Positions 25,684-34,863 are shown, numbered from the stretch's first letter. The stretch is 46,827 bases of DNA from Phaeovulum veldkampii DSM 11550 (GCF_003034995.1 NZ_PZKF01000023.1:1-46827), one strand, 5' to 3'. Notes: generated by a model from the letters alone, not told the origin. Program-made: numbers and translations.

Positions 25684-25711
25684 TTGGGCCGGGACCACGG
25701 GCGTATTCCAC

Positions 25712-25739
25712 TTGCATGGGCGCGGCGCCGGCTTATGTT
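25712..25739 (+). promoter_or_regulatory. Probable promoter of the thiBPQ operon
   Basis: TTGCAT (25712-25717), 16-base spacer, TATGTT (25734-25739). The predicted start would fall at about 25746, at the very 5' edge of the TPP aptamer, which is the normal arrangement for a riboswitch leader. Confidence 0.5.
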
Positions 25740-25744
25740 CAAAG

Positions 25745-25829
25745 CCACCTCGGGGTGCCCGGCTGCGGGCTGAGATGCGCAAGCGAACCCGTTGAACCTG
25801 AACCGGTTAGAACCGGCGGAGGGAAGGTA
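25745..25829 (+). ncRNA. TPP (THI element) riboswitch
   Basis: All conserved blocks of the thiamine pyrophosphate aptamer are present in order: CGGGGTGCC, GGGCTGAGA, ACCCGTTGAACCTGA, CCGGTTAGAACCGG and GCGGAGGGAA, with a short ACCT/AGGT closing stem. Binding of TPP should repress the downstream thiBPQ genes. Between the aptamer and the ATG are two small hairpins (CCGGG CAT CCCGG; CTGAC-N7-GTCAG) and a GGAGG site, with no U-tract, so control is more likely at translation initiation than by termination. Confidence 0.97.
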
Positions 25830-25876
25830 TCCGGGCATCCCGGCCTGACCCCGCCCGTCAGCCTTTGGAGGATGCG

Positions 25877-26857
25877 ATGAAATACGCCTCTCTGCTTGCG
25901 GGTCTTGTGATCGCCACCGCTGCGGCGGCCGATGAGAAGCCTGTCTTTACTGTCTATGCCCCCGATTATTTTGCCTCTGACTGGGGCCCCGGCCCGGCAA
26001 TCGAAAAGGGGTTCGAGGAAACCTGCGGCTGCGATCTGCGCTTTGTCACCGGCGATGTGTTGCCGCGCATCCTGCTGGAAGGTGCCGCGACCGAGGCCGA
26101 TGCGGTGATCGGGCTGAACACCGACGTTCTGGCTCGCGCCCGCGCCACCGGCCTTTTTGCGCCCCATGGGCAGGACACGGCGCGCCTGACGCTGCCGGTG
26201 GTGTGGTCGGACGCCACGTTTCTGCCCTTCAACTGGTCGGAAACCGCCTTCATCTATGATGAAACCCGCCTGCCTGTGCCCCCGGCCAGTTTTGATGACC
26301 TGCTGAATGCCCCTGATGATCTGAAGATCGTCATTCAAGACCCGCGCAGCTCGATCTCGGGGTTGGCGCTGATGCTGTGGGTCAAGGCGGTTTACGGTGA
26401 CAAGGCGGGCGAGGCATGGGCCAGGCTGGCGCCCAAGGTGTTGACCGTGACCAAGGGCTGGTCCGAGGCTTATGGGCTGTTCACCGATGGCGAGGCCGAT
26501 ATGGTGCTGTCCTTCACCACCTCGCCCGCCTATCACATCATCGCCGAGGGCGACACGACCAAGAAAGCGGCGATCTTTCCCGAGGGGCATTATTTCCTGA
26601 CCGAAACCGCGGCGCGGCTGGCCGGGTCGGATCAGCCCGAACTGGGGCAGGCGTTCATGGATTATGTTCTGTCGGATGCGTTTCAGGACATGATCGCAAC
26701 CGCAAACTGGTCTTACCCGGCGCGATTTGCACCCGAAGACCTGCCCGAGGGTTTTGCGGCCCTGCCGCGCCCGGCCAGGACCCTGTTTTACACCGAGGAT
26801 GAGGCCGAGGCGTTGCGCCAGCCCGCGCTGGACGAATGGCTCGCGGCGTTCCGGTAA
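25877..26857 (+). CDS. thiB: Thiamine ABC transporter, periplasmic binding protein
   Basis: A 326-residue exported binding protein for thiamine or its phosphates. The signal peptide is MKYASLLAGLVIATAAAA|DE. Family-like stretches include VFTVYAPDYFASDWGPGP, CDLRFVTGDVLPRILLEG, DAVIGLNTD and PVVWSDATFLPFNW. ATG 25877 follows TTGGAGGATGCG; the TTG at 25865 is the ribosome-site region. It is directly under the TPP riboswitch and overlaps thiP by 22 bases. Confidence 0.94.
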   Translation: MKYASLLAGLVIATAAAADEKPVFTVYAPDYFASDWGPGPAIEKGFEETCGCDLRFVTGDVLPRILLEGAATEADAVIGLNTDVLARARATGLFAPHGQDTARLTLPVVWSDATFLPFNWSETAFIYDETRLPVPPASFDDLLNAPDDLKIVIQDPRSSISGLALMLWVKAVYGDKAGEAWARLAPKVLTVTKGWSEAYGLFTDGEADMVLSFTTSPAYHIIAEGDTTKKAAIFPEGHYFLTETAARLAGSDQPELGQAFMDYVLSDAFQDMIATANWSYPARFAPEDLPEGFAALPRPARTLFYTEDEAEALRQPALDEWLAAFR

Positions 26858-28380
26858 CCGTCTGGGGCGGCGCGGCGGCGCTGATCGTCGCCGCGCTTGT
26901 TCTGGGCACTCTGGCGGCGGTGGCGGGCTTTGCCGGTGGCCTGTCGGCGCTTGGCCCCGGTGACTGGCTGGCGGTGCGCTTTACCCTGGCGCAGGCCGTG
27001 GTGTCGGCCACGCTGTCGGTGATTTTGGCGGTGCCGGTGGCGCGCGCGCTGCATCGACGGCGCTTTGCGGGCCGGGGGGCGCTGATCACGGCGCTGGGGG
27101 CGCCGTTCCTGTTGCCCGTGATCGTGGCGGTCATGGGGATCATCGCCATTTTTGGCCGGGCAGGGGTGGTGAACGATCTGCTGTCGATGCTGGGGTTGCC
27201 GGGGGTGCGCATTTACGGGCCGCAGGGCGTGATCCTGGCGCATGTGTTCTTCAATCTGCCGCTGGCCACGCGGCTGATCCTGCAAGGCTGGCAGGCGATC
27301 CCGGCCGAGCGGTTGCGGCTGGCGGCCGCGCTGGGCTTTGCCCCGGCCGACAGTCTGCGTCATCTGGAATGGCCGATGCTGCGCGAGGTGCTGCCGGGGG
27401 CGTGGGTGGCGATCTTTCTGGTCTGTCTCACCTCGTTTGTCGTGGCGCTGACGCTGGGCGGCGGGCCGCGGGCCACGACGGTGGAACTGGCAATCTATCA
27501 GGCGTTCCGCTTCGATGTCGATCTGGGGCGGGCGGCGGCGCTGGGGCTGGTGCAGGTGGCGCTGTGCCTTGTCGCGCTGGCGCTGGCCGGGCTGGTTTCG
27601 CTGCCCGCGGCCTTTGGTGCGGGGCTTGACCGGGGCGCGCATCTGCCGGGGCCTGCGGGCTGGTTGCGGGTGCAGGATGCCGTGGTGATCGCGCTGGCGG
27701 CGGTGTTCTTGCTGACGCCGATTGCGGCGGTGCTGTGGCGCGGGGTGCCGGGGCTGGCCGCGCTGCCGCCCGAGGCCTGGGCCGCGGCGGGCCGGTCGTT
27801 GGCCGTGGCGCTGGCCTCGAGCGTGCTGGTGCTGGGCCTTGCGCTGCCGATGGCGCTGGCGGCGGTCCGCCCGCGCGGGGGCTGGGTCGAGGTGGCGGGG
27901 ATGCTGCCCACGGTCGCATCGTCGCTGGTGCTGGGCACCGGGCTGTATCTGATCTTGCGGCCCTGGGCCTTGCCGGGGGGGCTGGCGCTGCCGGTGACGG
28001 TGGCTGTCAACGCCGCCCTCAGCCTGCCCTTCGCGCTGCGCGCGCTGTTGCCCGAGGCGCGCACGCTGGCGGCCGATTATGACCGGCTGGCCGCGTCGCT
28101 GGGCCTGTCGGGCCTTGCGCGTCTGCGGTTTGTGACGCTGCCGCGGCTGGCGCGCCCGCTGGGTTTTTCGGCCGGGCTTTCGGCGGCCTTCTCGATGGGC
28201 GATCTGGGAGTGATCGCGTTGTTTTCCGCCCCCGGCACGGCGACCTTGCCGCTTTACCTTTACAATCTGATGGGTTCCTATCGCATGGCCGATGCGGCTG
28301 CGGTGGCCAGTCTTTTGATGATCCTTTCCTTTGCGCTCTTCTGGGCCTTTGACCGGGCAAGCCGCCATGCTGACGCTTGA
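26836..28380 (+). CDS. thiP: Thiamine ABC transporter permease
   Basis: A 514-residue permease made of two fused transport domains (about 50-240 and 300-505), some twelve membrane helices. Each half has an EAA-type loop: AAALGFAPADSLRHLEWPML near 155-175 and AASLGLSGLARLRFVTLPRL near 420. The ending, GDLGVIALFSAPGTATLPLYLYNLMGSYRM, is characteristic of ThiP. It overlaps both neighbours, so the operon is translationally coupled. Confidence 0.94.
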   Translation: MARGVPVTVWGGAAALIVAALVLGTLAAVAGFAGGLSALGPGDWLAVRFTLAQAVVSATLSVILAVPVARALHRRRFAGRGALITALGAPFLLPVIVAVMGIIAIFGRAGVVNDLLSMLGLPGVRIYGPQGVILAHVFFNLPLATRLILQGWQAIPAERLRLAAALGFAPADSLRHLEWPMLREVLPGAWVAIFLVCLTSFVVALTLGGGPRATTVELAIYQAFRFDVDLGRAAALGLVQVALCLVALALAGLVSLPAAFGAGLDRGAHLPGPAGWLRVQDAVVIALAAVFLLTPIAAVLWRGVPGLAALPPEAWAAAGRSLAVALASSVLVLGLALPMALAAVRPRGGWVEVAGMLPTVASSLVLGTGLYLILRPWALPGGLALPVTVAVNAALSLPFALRALLPEARTLAADYDRLAASLGLSGLARLRFVTLPRLARPLGFSAGLSAAFSMGDLGVIALFSAPGTATLPLYLYNLMGSYRMADAAAVASLLMILSFALFWAFDRASRHADA

Positions 28381-29059
28381 GGCGCTGACCATCGTGCAAG
28401 ACGATTTCCGGCTGGAGGCCGATTTCAGCCTGCCGCGCGGGGCGCGGGTGGCGGTGATCGGGCCATCGGGGTCGGGCAAGTCCACGCTTCTGGGCGCGAT
28501 TGCGGGCTTTGTGCCGCTGACCTCGGGCCGGGTTCTGTGGGAAGGCGCCGATCTGGCACCGCTGCCGCCGGGGCAGCGGCCACTGTCGATCCTGTTTCAG
28601 GACCAGAACCTGTTTCCGCACCTGACGGTGGACCAGAACCTTGGCCTTGGCATCTCGCCGTCGCTGCGACTGACCGCGGCCGACCGCGCGCGGATTGCCG
28701 AGGCGCTGGACCGGATGGGGCTGGAGGGGCTGGGCGCGCGCAAGCCCGCGCAGCTTTCGGGCGGGCAGCAAAGCCGGGTGGCGCTGGCCCGCGCGCTGTT
28801 GCGGGCAAGGCCCCTGCTGTTGCTGGATGAGCCGTTCGCGGCGCTGGGCCCCGCGCTGAAGGCCGAGATGCTGGAGGTGCTGTCCGAGATTGCCGGAGAA
28901 CAGGGCACCACGGTCCTGATGGTCAGCCACGACCCGGCTGATGCGCTGGCCTTCGCGCCGCTGTCGGTGCTGGTGGCGGACGGTCGGGCGCATCCGCCGC
29001 AGCCCACCGCGCCGCTTCTGGCCAACCCGCCGCCGGCGCTGGCGGCCTATCTTGGCTAG
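28367..29059 (+). CDS. thiQ: Thiamine ABC transporter ATPase
   Basis: A 230-residue ATPase: Walker A GPSGSGKSTLL (about 32-42), Q-loop LFQDQNLFPHLTV, signature LSGGQQSRVALARAL, Walker B LLLLDEPFAALGP, H-loop VSHDPADA. Length and motifs match ThiQ. It overlaps thiP by 14 bases and completes the thiamine importer. Confidence 0.93.
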   Translation: MLTLEALTIVQDDFRLEADFSLPRGARVAVIGPSGSGKSTLLGAIAGFVPLTSGRVLWEGADLAPLPPGQRPLSILFQDQNLFPHLTVDQNLGLGISPSLRLTAADRARIAEALDRMGLEGLGARKPAQLSGGQQSRVALARALLRARPLLLLDEPFAALGPALKAEMLEVLSEIAGEQGTTVLMVSHDPADALAFAPLSVLVADGRAHPPQPTAPLLANPPPALAAYLG

Positions 29060-29094
29060 CGCGGCGCGCGGCGATCAGGCACCATCGCGCCGCG
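29060..29094 (+). terminator. Possible hairpin after thiQ
   Basis: CGCGGCGCG (29060-29068) and CGCGCCGCG (29086-29094) are perfect reverse complements with a 17-base loop, starting right after the thiQ stop. There is no U-tract, and the next gene starts 16 bases later, so it may be only a weak attenuator. Confidence 0.35.
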
Positions 29095-29110
29095 GGCCGA
29101 GGAGGGATGG

Positions 29111-30769
29111 ATGCTGACCAAGGGGCAGGATTACACAAGCACAGTGGCGGGGTTTCGCTGGGATATTCCCGCGCGCTACAACATCGGGGTGGATATCTGC
29201 GACCGCTGGGCTGCGGCAGACCCCGACCGGCTGGCACTGATCGACGTGACCGAGGGGGCGGGGAACGCGGGCACGCGGGCCGAATACACCTTTGGCGCGC
29301 TGAAGGAGGCGTCTGACCGGCTGGCCAATGCACTGGCCGCATTGGGGGTGTCGCGCGGTGGCGGGGGCTTGCCCGACCGGGTGGGGGTGCTGCTGCCGCA
29401 GCGGGTGGAAACGGCGCTGGCCCATATCGCGGTGACCAAGATGGGCTGCATCTCGATCCCGCTGTTCACGCTCTTCGGCCCCGAGGCGCTGGCGCATCGG
29501 CTGGGCAATTCGGGGGCAAGGGTCGTCATCACCGATGCTGCGGGCGCGGCAAAGCTGGCGCCGCTGCGGGCGGGGCTGCCCGATTTGGCGCATGTGATTT
29601 CGGTCGAGGGGGCGGGGCTGGGGGTGCTGGGCCTGGCCGATCTGTGCGCGGCGGCCAGCGCCGATTTCACCGCCGCCGATACCTTGGCCGAAGACCCGGC
29701 GATCCTGATCTACACCTCGGGCACCACCGGCAACCCCAAGGGCGCGCTGCATGCGCACCGGGTGCTGCCGGGACATCTGCCGGGGGTCGAGATCAGCCAC
29801 GATTTCCTGCCCCAGCCCGGCGACCGGATCTGGACGCCCGCCGACTGGGCCTGGATCGGCGGGCTGCTGGATGTGCTGATGCCCGCGCTGCACCATGGCG
29901 TGCCGGTCGTGGCCTGTCGCTTTGCCAAATTCACCGGTCGCGCCGCCGCCGATCTGATCCGGGCTGAGGGTATCCGCAACGTGTTTCTGCCGCCCACTGC
30001 GCTGAAGATCATGCGTGCCGACGCCGACCTGGGGCCACTGAACCTGCGCTCGGTCGGATCGGGGGGCGAGACGCAGGGGGGCGAGTTGATCGACTGGGGC
30101 CGCCGCGTGCTGGGCGCCACGATCAACGAGTTTTACGGCCAGACCGAATGCAACATGATCGTTTCGGCCTGCGCCGCGCTGGAGGAGCCGGCCCCCGGCG
30201 TGATGGGTCGCCCGGTGCCGGGGCATCGGGTTGCGGTGATCGAGCCTGCCACGGGCGCAGTGCTGGCGTCGGGGCAAGAGGGAACGATTGCCGTGCTGGC
30301 CCCCGATCCGGTGATGTTTCTGGGCTATCTGAACGACCCCGTGGCGACCGAGGCGAAATTTGTCACCGGCCCCGAGGGGCGCTGGCTGTTGACCGGCGAC
30401 CGTGGGCAGATGGAACCTGACGGGCGGCTGCGCTTTATCGGGCGCGATGATGATGTGATCGGCTCGGCCGGCTACCGGATCGGCCCCGCCGAGGTCGAGG
30501 ATTGCCTGCTGCGCCACCCCGCCGTGCGGCTGGCAGGCGTGGTCGGCGCGCCGGACCCGATCCGGGGCGCGGTGGTGGTGGCCTTTGTCACGCTGGCCGA
30601 GGGCTTTGCGCCCTCGGATGCGCTGGCCGATGAGATCGCGCAGCATGTCAAGGCGCGGCTGGCGGCGCATGAATACCCGCGCCGGGTTTATTTCATCGAC
30701 GCTATGCCGATGACCACCACCGGCAAGATCATCCGCAACCGCCTGCGCGAGATGGCAGCAGCGGGCTGA
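29111..30769 (+). CDS. Acyl-CoA synthetase (AMP-binding), medium-chain/acetyl-CoA-synthetase-like
   Basis: A 552-residue adenylate-forming ligase. P-loop LIYTSGTTGNPKG at 200-211, INEFYGQTECNM near 340, LTGDRGQMEPDGRLRFIGRDDDVI near 430, and the catalytic lysine in TTTGKIIRNRLRE near 545. The arrangement (long N-terminal part, GYRIGPAEVEDCLLRHPAV) resembles medium-chain acyl-CoA synthetases and PrpE/Acs relatives. A GGAGGG site precedes the ATG. It follows thiQ by 51 bases on the same strand; I see no functional link to thiamine, and it may have its own promoter inside thiQ or be read through. Confidence 0.87.
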   Translation: MLTKGQDYTSTVAGFRWDIPARYNIGVDICDRWAAADPDRLALIDVTEGAGNAGTRAEYTFGALKEASDRLANALAALGVSRGGGGLPDRVGVLLPQRVETALAHIAVTKMGCISIPLFTLFGPEALAHRLGNSGARVVITDAAGAAKLAPLRAGLPDLAHVISVEGAGLGVLGLADLCAAASADFTAADTLAEDPAILIYTSGTTGNPKGALHAHRVLPGHLPGVEISHDFLPQPGDRIWTPADWAWIGGLLDVLMPALHHGVPVVACRFAKFTGRAAADLIRAEGIRNVFLPPTALKIMRADADLGPLNLRSVGSGGETQGGELIDWGRRVLGATINEFYGQTECNMIVSACAALEEPAPGVMGRPVPGHRVAVIEPATGAVLASGQEGTIAVLAPDPVMFLGYLNDPVATEAKFVTGPEGRWLLTGDRGQMEPDGRLRFIGRDDDVIGSAGYRIGPAEVEDCLLRHPAVRLAGVVGAPDPIRGAVVVAFVTLAEGFAPSDALADEIAQHVKARLAAHEYPRRVYFIDAMPMTTTGKIIRNRLREMAAAG

Positions 30770-30777
30770 CGCGCGCC

Positions 30778-31608
30778 CTATCCGGCGTGCCGGGCCAGCC
30801 ACAGCGCCCCGTCAAGCGCCGTGCCCTGCGCGGGGATGACCGCCCACAGTTCGGCCAGTGCGGGCGCAAAGGCCGGGCCCAGCCCGCCAAGGCAAACAAC
30901 CGGCAGCGCCGGACCGCCCTGTTGCAGCAGGGCAATGGCAGCCCCCACCTCGGCCCTGGCGGCGGCCAGAACGGCGGCGGCGGCGCTGTCGTCAGGCATG
31001 GCCAGCAGGCGCGGCACGAGGGCTGCGAAATCGGCAGGCTGCGCGCGTTGCGCGAAGGCCACCAGACCCGGCCCTCCGCTCTGTTCGGCCAGAAGCGCCT
31101 GCGTCAACGCCGATTGCGGCACAAAGCCGTCAAGCGCCCGCAGTGCCCGCGCGCAGAACGCCCGCCCGATCCAGGCGCCGGAGCCTTCATCGCCCAGCGT
31201 CAGACCCCAGCCGCCGATCTGGCGCAGCACGCCGCCGCGCTGGCTTATGAACACCGACCCTGTGCCGATTGCGGCGACGATCCCGTCAGCCGCGCCCAGC
31301 GCGCCTTTCAGCGTGGTCAGCCCATCGCTTTCCACCCGCGCGCGGGCAAAGGGCAGGTGCGGCGCGATGCGGGCCACCGCCTCGGGCAGGTTTGCCCCGG
31401 CAAGCCCCAGCCCCGCCCAGACCTGATCGGGGGCGCATTGCCCCGCCATTGCCTGCGTGGCCGCAGCCAGAATGTTGGCCAAGGCCACCTCGGGCGCCGA
31501 GACGATATTGGCTGGCCCCGCCTGCCCGCGGCCCAGCACAAGGCCCTCGGCATCGGTCAGCACCGCGCGGCAGCCGCTGCCGCCCCCGTCCACCCCCAGA
31601 AAGAACAC
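30778..31608 (-). CDS. BadF/BadG/BcrA/BcrD-type ATPase, probable N-acetylglucosamine kinase-like
   Basis: A 276-residue ASKHA-fold protein. Phosphate-1 loop FLGVDGGGSGCRAVL near residue 4, adenosine/phosphate-2 region AAIGTGSVF near residue 110, and a GWGLTLGDEGSGAWIGR block that marks the GlcNAc-kinase subgroup rather than the benzoyl-CoA reductase activators; the cysteines of the latter's Fe-S site are absent. It probably phosphorylates an amino sugar for cell-wall recycling. Start is a GTG: the second of two tandem GTGs (31608) has the better spacing to an AAGGGGG site. Divergent from galU. Confidence 0.72.
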   Translation of the reverse strand: MFFLGVDGGGSGCRAVLTDAEGLVLGRGQAGPANIVSAPEVALANILAAATQAMAGQCAPDQVWAGLGLAGANLPEAVARIAPHLPFARARVESDGLTTLKGALGAADGIVAAIGTGSVFISQRGGVLRQIGGWGLTLGDEGSGAWIGRAFCARALRALDGFVPQSALTQALLAEQSGGPGLVAFAQRAQPADFAALVPRLLAMPDDSAAAAVLAAARAEVGAAIALLQQGGPALPVVCLGGLGPAFAPALAELWAVIPAQGTALDGALWLARHAG

Positions 31609-31681
31609 CACGGCCCCCTTCCGACCCTTGCGGCAGGCTGTTTTCCGCCGCTCTGCCCCAGGTCGAAATAAACGCTTTCTT

Positions 31682-31710
31682 TTCAAATTCATCATTAAAA
31701 GCGATATAGC
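31682..31710 (+). promoter_or_regulatory. Possible galU promoter in AT-rich spacer
   Basis: The 164-base divergent spacer has a conspicuous AT-rich tract (31665-31710). TTCAAA (31682-31687), 17-base spacer and TATAGC (31705-31710) make a plausible but imperfect sigma-70 promoter toward galU. The opposite-strand promoter for the kinase gene could overlap it. Confidence 0.35.
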
Positions 31711-31772
31711 GGCTGACAAACGCCAGACTCGGGCAGGCCGGGCGGTGCGCAGCGAAGACAGGAACAGGCATC

Positions 31773-32666
31773 ATGAAGCGTAAGGTAACGAAGGCGATTT
31801 TTCCGGTAGCAGGTCTGGGGACGCGGTTTTTGCCCGCCACCAAATCCATTCCCAAGGAAATCATGACGCTGGTGGACCGCCCGCTGATCCAATACGCGAT
31901 CGACGAGGCCCGCGCCGCCGGGATCGAAGAATTCATCTTTGTCACCTCGCGGGGCAAGTCTGCGCTGGAAGATTACTTTGACGATGCGCCCGAACTGGAA
32001 AGCTCGCTGCGCAATTCCGGCAAGACCGCGCTGCTGGAAATGCTTCAGACCACCAATATGCCCTCGGGGGCGATTGCCTATGTGCGGCAGAACCGGCCGA
32101 TGGGGCTGGGTCATGCGGTCTGGTGCGGGCGGCGGATGGTGGGGGATGATCCCTTCGCGGTGATCCTGACCGATGACGTGATCGCCGCCGACACGCCCTG
32201 CCTCAAACAGATGATAGAAGCCTATGCCGAAACCGGCGGCTGCATGGTGGCGACGATGGAGGTGGCGCCCGAAAAGGCCTCGGCCTATGGCGTGCTGGAT
32301 GTGGCCAAGGATATGGGCGATCTGGTCCGCGTCAAGGGCATGGTCGAAAAGCCGAAGGCCGAAGAGGCGCCGTCAAACCTTGCGGTGATCGGTCGCTATA
32401 TTCTGACGCCGCAGGTGATGGTGAACCTGAACCGGCAAAAGGCCGGCGCGGGCGGCGAGATTCAGTTGACCGATGCAATTGCCGAGGAGATTGCGGCGGG
32501 TAATCCGGTTTACGGCTACCGCTTCAAGGGGCAGCGCTATGATTGCGGCTCCAAGGCGGGGTTCTTGCAGGCGACCGTGGCCTTTGGCCTTGCGCGCGAC
32601 GATCTGCGCGACGAATTCGGCTGCTACCTGGGCGATGTCATGGCGATGCGCAAGGCGGCCGAGTAA
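31773..32666 (+). CDS. galU: UTP-glucose-1-phosphate uridylyltransferase
   Basis: A 297-residue nucleotidyltransferase making UDP-glucose from UTP and glucose 1-phosphate. It shows the nucleotide loop PVAGLGTRFLPATKSIPKE (about 11-29), VILTDDVIA (metal-binding Asp), VEKPKAEEAPS and the late YDCGSKAGFLQA block. UDP-glucose feeds the adjacent galE and the glycosyltransferases. galE starts three bases after its stop. Confidence 0.95.
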   Translation: MKRKVTKAIFPVAGLGTRFLPATKSIPKEIMTLVDRPLIQYAIDEARAAGIEEFIFVTSRGKSALEDYFDDAPELESSLRNSGKTALLEMLQTTNMPSGAIAYVRQNRPMGLGHAVWCGRRMVGDDPFAVILTDDVIAADTPCLKQMIEAYAETGGCMVATMEVAPEKASAYGVLDVAKDMGDLVRVKGMVEKPKAEEAPSNLAVIGRYILTPQVMVNLNRQKAGAGGEIQLTDAIAEEIAAGNPVYGYRFKGQRYDCGSKAGFLQATVAFGLARDDLRDEFGCYLGDVMAMRKAAE

Positions 32667-32669
32667 GCG

Positions 32670-33653
32670 ATGACGCCGGTTCTGGTCACCGGGGGGGCGG
32701 GCTATATCGGGTCGCATGCCTGCAAGGCGCTGGTACGGGCGGGCTATCTGCCCGTGACCTTCGACAGCCTGGTGACCGGCTGGCGCGACGCGGTCAAGTT
32801 CGGGCCGCTGGAACAGGGCTGCCTGATGGACCGGGCGCGGCTGGATGAGGTGTTTGCCAAATGGCGCCCGGCGGCGGTGATGCATTTTGCCGCCCTCAGC
32901 CAGGTTGGTGAAGCGATGGCGCAGCCGGGCAAATACTGGCGCGGCAATGTCTGCGCCTCGCTCAACCTGATCGAGGCGGCGGTGGCGGCCGGCTGTCTCG
33001 ATTTCGTCTTTTCCTCCACCTGTGCGACCTATGGCGATCAGGATGGGGTGGTGCTGAATGAGGACAGCCCGCAGGCGCCGATCAATTCCTATGGCGCCAG
33101 CAAACGCGCGATCGAGGACATGCTGCGCGATTTCGGCGCCGCGCATGGCCTGCGCAGCGTGATCTTTCGCTATTTCAACGTGGCCGGTGCCGACCCGGAG
33201 GGCGAGGTGGGCGAGTTTCACCGCCCCGAGACGCATCTGATCCCGCTGATGCTGGATGCGATCGACGGCAAGCGCCCGGCGCTGACGCTGTTTGGCACCG
33301 ATTACCCCACGCCTGACGGCACCTGCATTCGCGACTATGTGCATGTGATGGATCTGGTCGAGGCGCATGTTCTGGGCCTGAAATGGCTGGAGGCGGGGCG
33401 GGGCAGCACGGTGTTTTGTCTGGGCACCGGTACCGGCTTTTCGGTGCGCGAGGTGGTGGCGGCCTCCGGTTCGGTCACGAACCGGGCGGTGCCGATCGTC
33501 GAGGGGCCGCGCCGGGCGGGCGATGCGGTGGCGCTGGTGTCGGGGTCTGATCGGGCGGTGGCCGAACTGGGCTGGCGGCCCACGCGTTCGACCATGGCGC
33601 AGATGATCGGCGATGCCTGGCGCTGGCATCAGACCGGGAATTATGAACGATAG
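32670..33653 (+). CDS. galE: UDP-glucose 4-epimerase
   Basis: A 327-residue extended SDR. NAD loop GGAGYIG (8-14), S-S-T near 115-117, catalytic Y141/K145 in NSYGASKRA, and a late GLGTGTGFSV-like CLGTGTGFSVREV segment. It interconverts UDP-glucose and UDP-galactose (possibly the N-acetyl forms). Its last codons overlap the next gene's start by eleven bases, tying it to the polysaccharide glycosyltransferases. Confidence 0.94.
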   Translation: MTPVLVTGGAGYIGSHACKALVRAGYLPVTFDSLVTGWRDAVKFGPLEQGCLMDRARLDEVFAKWRPAAVMHFAALSQVGEAMAQPGKYWRGNVCASLNLIEAAVAAGCLDFVFSSTCATYGDQDGVVLNEDSPQAPINSYGASKRAIEDMLRDFGAAHGLRSVIFRYFNVAGADPEGEVGEFHRPETHLIPLMLDAIDGKRPALTLFGTDYPTPDGTCIRDYVHVMDLVEAHVLGLKWLEAGRGSTVFCLGTGTGFSVREVVAASGSVTNRAVPIVEGPRRAGDAVALVSGSDRAVAELGWRPTRSTMAQMIGDAWRWHQTGNYER

Positions 33654-34863
33654 GCCGCGGCTGCTGGATGTGACACGGCTGGTGTCGCGTATCGGCCGTG
33701 GCCCCCTGACCGGGGTGGACCGGGTCGAGGCGGCCTATCTGGCGTGGCTTGGCCCCAGGCCCGATACGCGCCTGTTGTGCCGAACGCCCTATGGGTTCTT
33801 GCTGTTGCCCGGCGCGGCGGGGGGGGCGCTGCGGCATTGGCTGACCGCACCCGAAACCCTGCCATCGCCCGATCTGCTGGACCGGCTGCGCCGCCGCACC
33901 GGGCCGCAGGCCCGCGCCGAGGCCGGGCTGCGGCGGCTGGCCGAGGCGCGTGGCCCGCATCGCAGCCTTGGCCGCATGGTGGCGCAGGCGCTGCCGACGG
34001 GGGGCAGCTATCTGAACCTTGGGCATTCGAATTTGACCGGGGCAACCCTTGGCGCGCTGGCCGGGGTGCCGGGGTTGACGGTTGCAGTCATGATCCACGA
34101 CACCATTCCGCTGGACCACCCCGAGTTTTGCCGCGAGGGCGGGTCTGTCCGCTTTGCCGCGAAGCTGGCGGCGGTATTTGCCCATGCCAATCTGATTTTG
34201 TGCAATTCGGCGGCCACGCGTGCCGATGTCTTTCGCCATGCCGGGGCGGGGCGCCGGCCAGCCTGCGCGGTTGCGCATCTGGGAATCGATCTGCCGCAGC
34301 CCGACCCGGCCGCCTTGCCGCCGTGGCTTGATCTGACACGGCCGTGGTTTGTCTGCCTCGGCACGATCGAGCCGCGCAAGAACCACGCGCTGCTGCTGGA
34401 TGCGTGGGACCATATCGCGCGGCGCTGGCCCGAGGCGCAGGTGCCGCAACTGATGATTGTCGGGCGCCGTGGCTGGCGCAATGCGGAAACCTTTGCGCGG
34501 CTGGATGTCCGACCGCAGGGCGTGGTGGAATTGCCGGGCCTGCCCGATGGCGCGGTGGCGGCACTTCTGGCCGGAGCGCGGGGCCTGTTGATGCCCTCGC
34601 ATGCCGAGGGATTTGGCCTGCCGATGCTGGAGGCTGCGGCGCTGGGCGTGCCGGTGTTGGCCACCCCCACCCCCGCCGCGCACGAGGTGATGGGGCAGGC
34701 GGCCCGGTTTCTGCCGCCCGACGACCCTGGGGCCTGGGCCGAGGCGATCATGGCGCTGGCCGGCGCGGAGCGTGGCGCGATGGCGTCGGTGGTGGGGTAT
34801 TTTCAAGGCCCCGCCATTCCGTCGTGGACAGATCATTTCAACATCGTCTTAAGGCTTGTCTGA
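33643..34863 (+). CDS. Glycosyltransferase family 4 (GT-B fold)
   Basis: A 406-residue glycosyltransferase. The C-terminal domain has FVCLGTIEPRKNHALLLDAW and the nucleotide-sugar motif LMPSHAEGFGLPMLEAAALGVPVLAT, the E-x7-E of GT4 retaining enzymes. The N-terminal part (RLLDVTRLVSRIGRGPLTGVDRVEAAYL) resembles mannosyl-type transferases of capsule and exopolysaccharide loci. The ATG lies inside galE's last codons. It probably adds a hexose to a lipid-linked surface polysaccharide at the cytoplasmic face. Confidence 0.85.
   Translation: MNDRPRLLDVTRLVSRIGRGPLTGVDRVEAAYLAWLGPRPDTRLLCRTPYGFLLLPGAAGGALRHWLTAPETLPSPDLLDRLRRRTGPQARAEAGLRRLAEARGPHRSLGRMVAQALPTGGSYLNLGHSNLTGATLGALAGVPGLTVAVMIHDTIPLDHPEFCREGGSVRFAAKLAAVFAHANLILCNSAATRADVFRHAGAGRRPACAVAHLGIDLPQPDPAALPPWLDLTRPWFVCLGTIEPRKNHALLLDAWDHIARRWPEAQVPQLMIVGRRGWRNAETFARLDVRPQGVVELPGLPDGAVAALLAGARGLLMPSHAEGFGLPMLEAAALGVPVLATPTPAAHEVMGQAARFLPPDDPGAWAEAIMALAGAERGAMASVVGYFQGPAIPSWTDHFNIVLRLV

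Noticed and set aside
26788-28485. 565-codon minus-strand open frame opposite thiP
   Set aside because: Composition is Arg/Gln/His/Pro repeats from an antisense GC-rich frame; thiP is unambiguous.
30778-31608. Benzoyl-CoA reductase activator (BadF/BadG) reading of the kinase gene
   Set aside because: The Fe-S cysteines of reductase activators are absent and no reductase subunits are nearby; GlcNAc-kinase-like motifs fit better.
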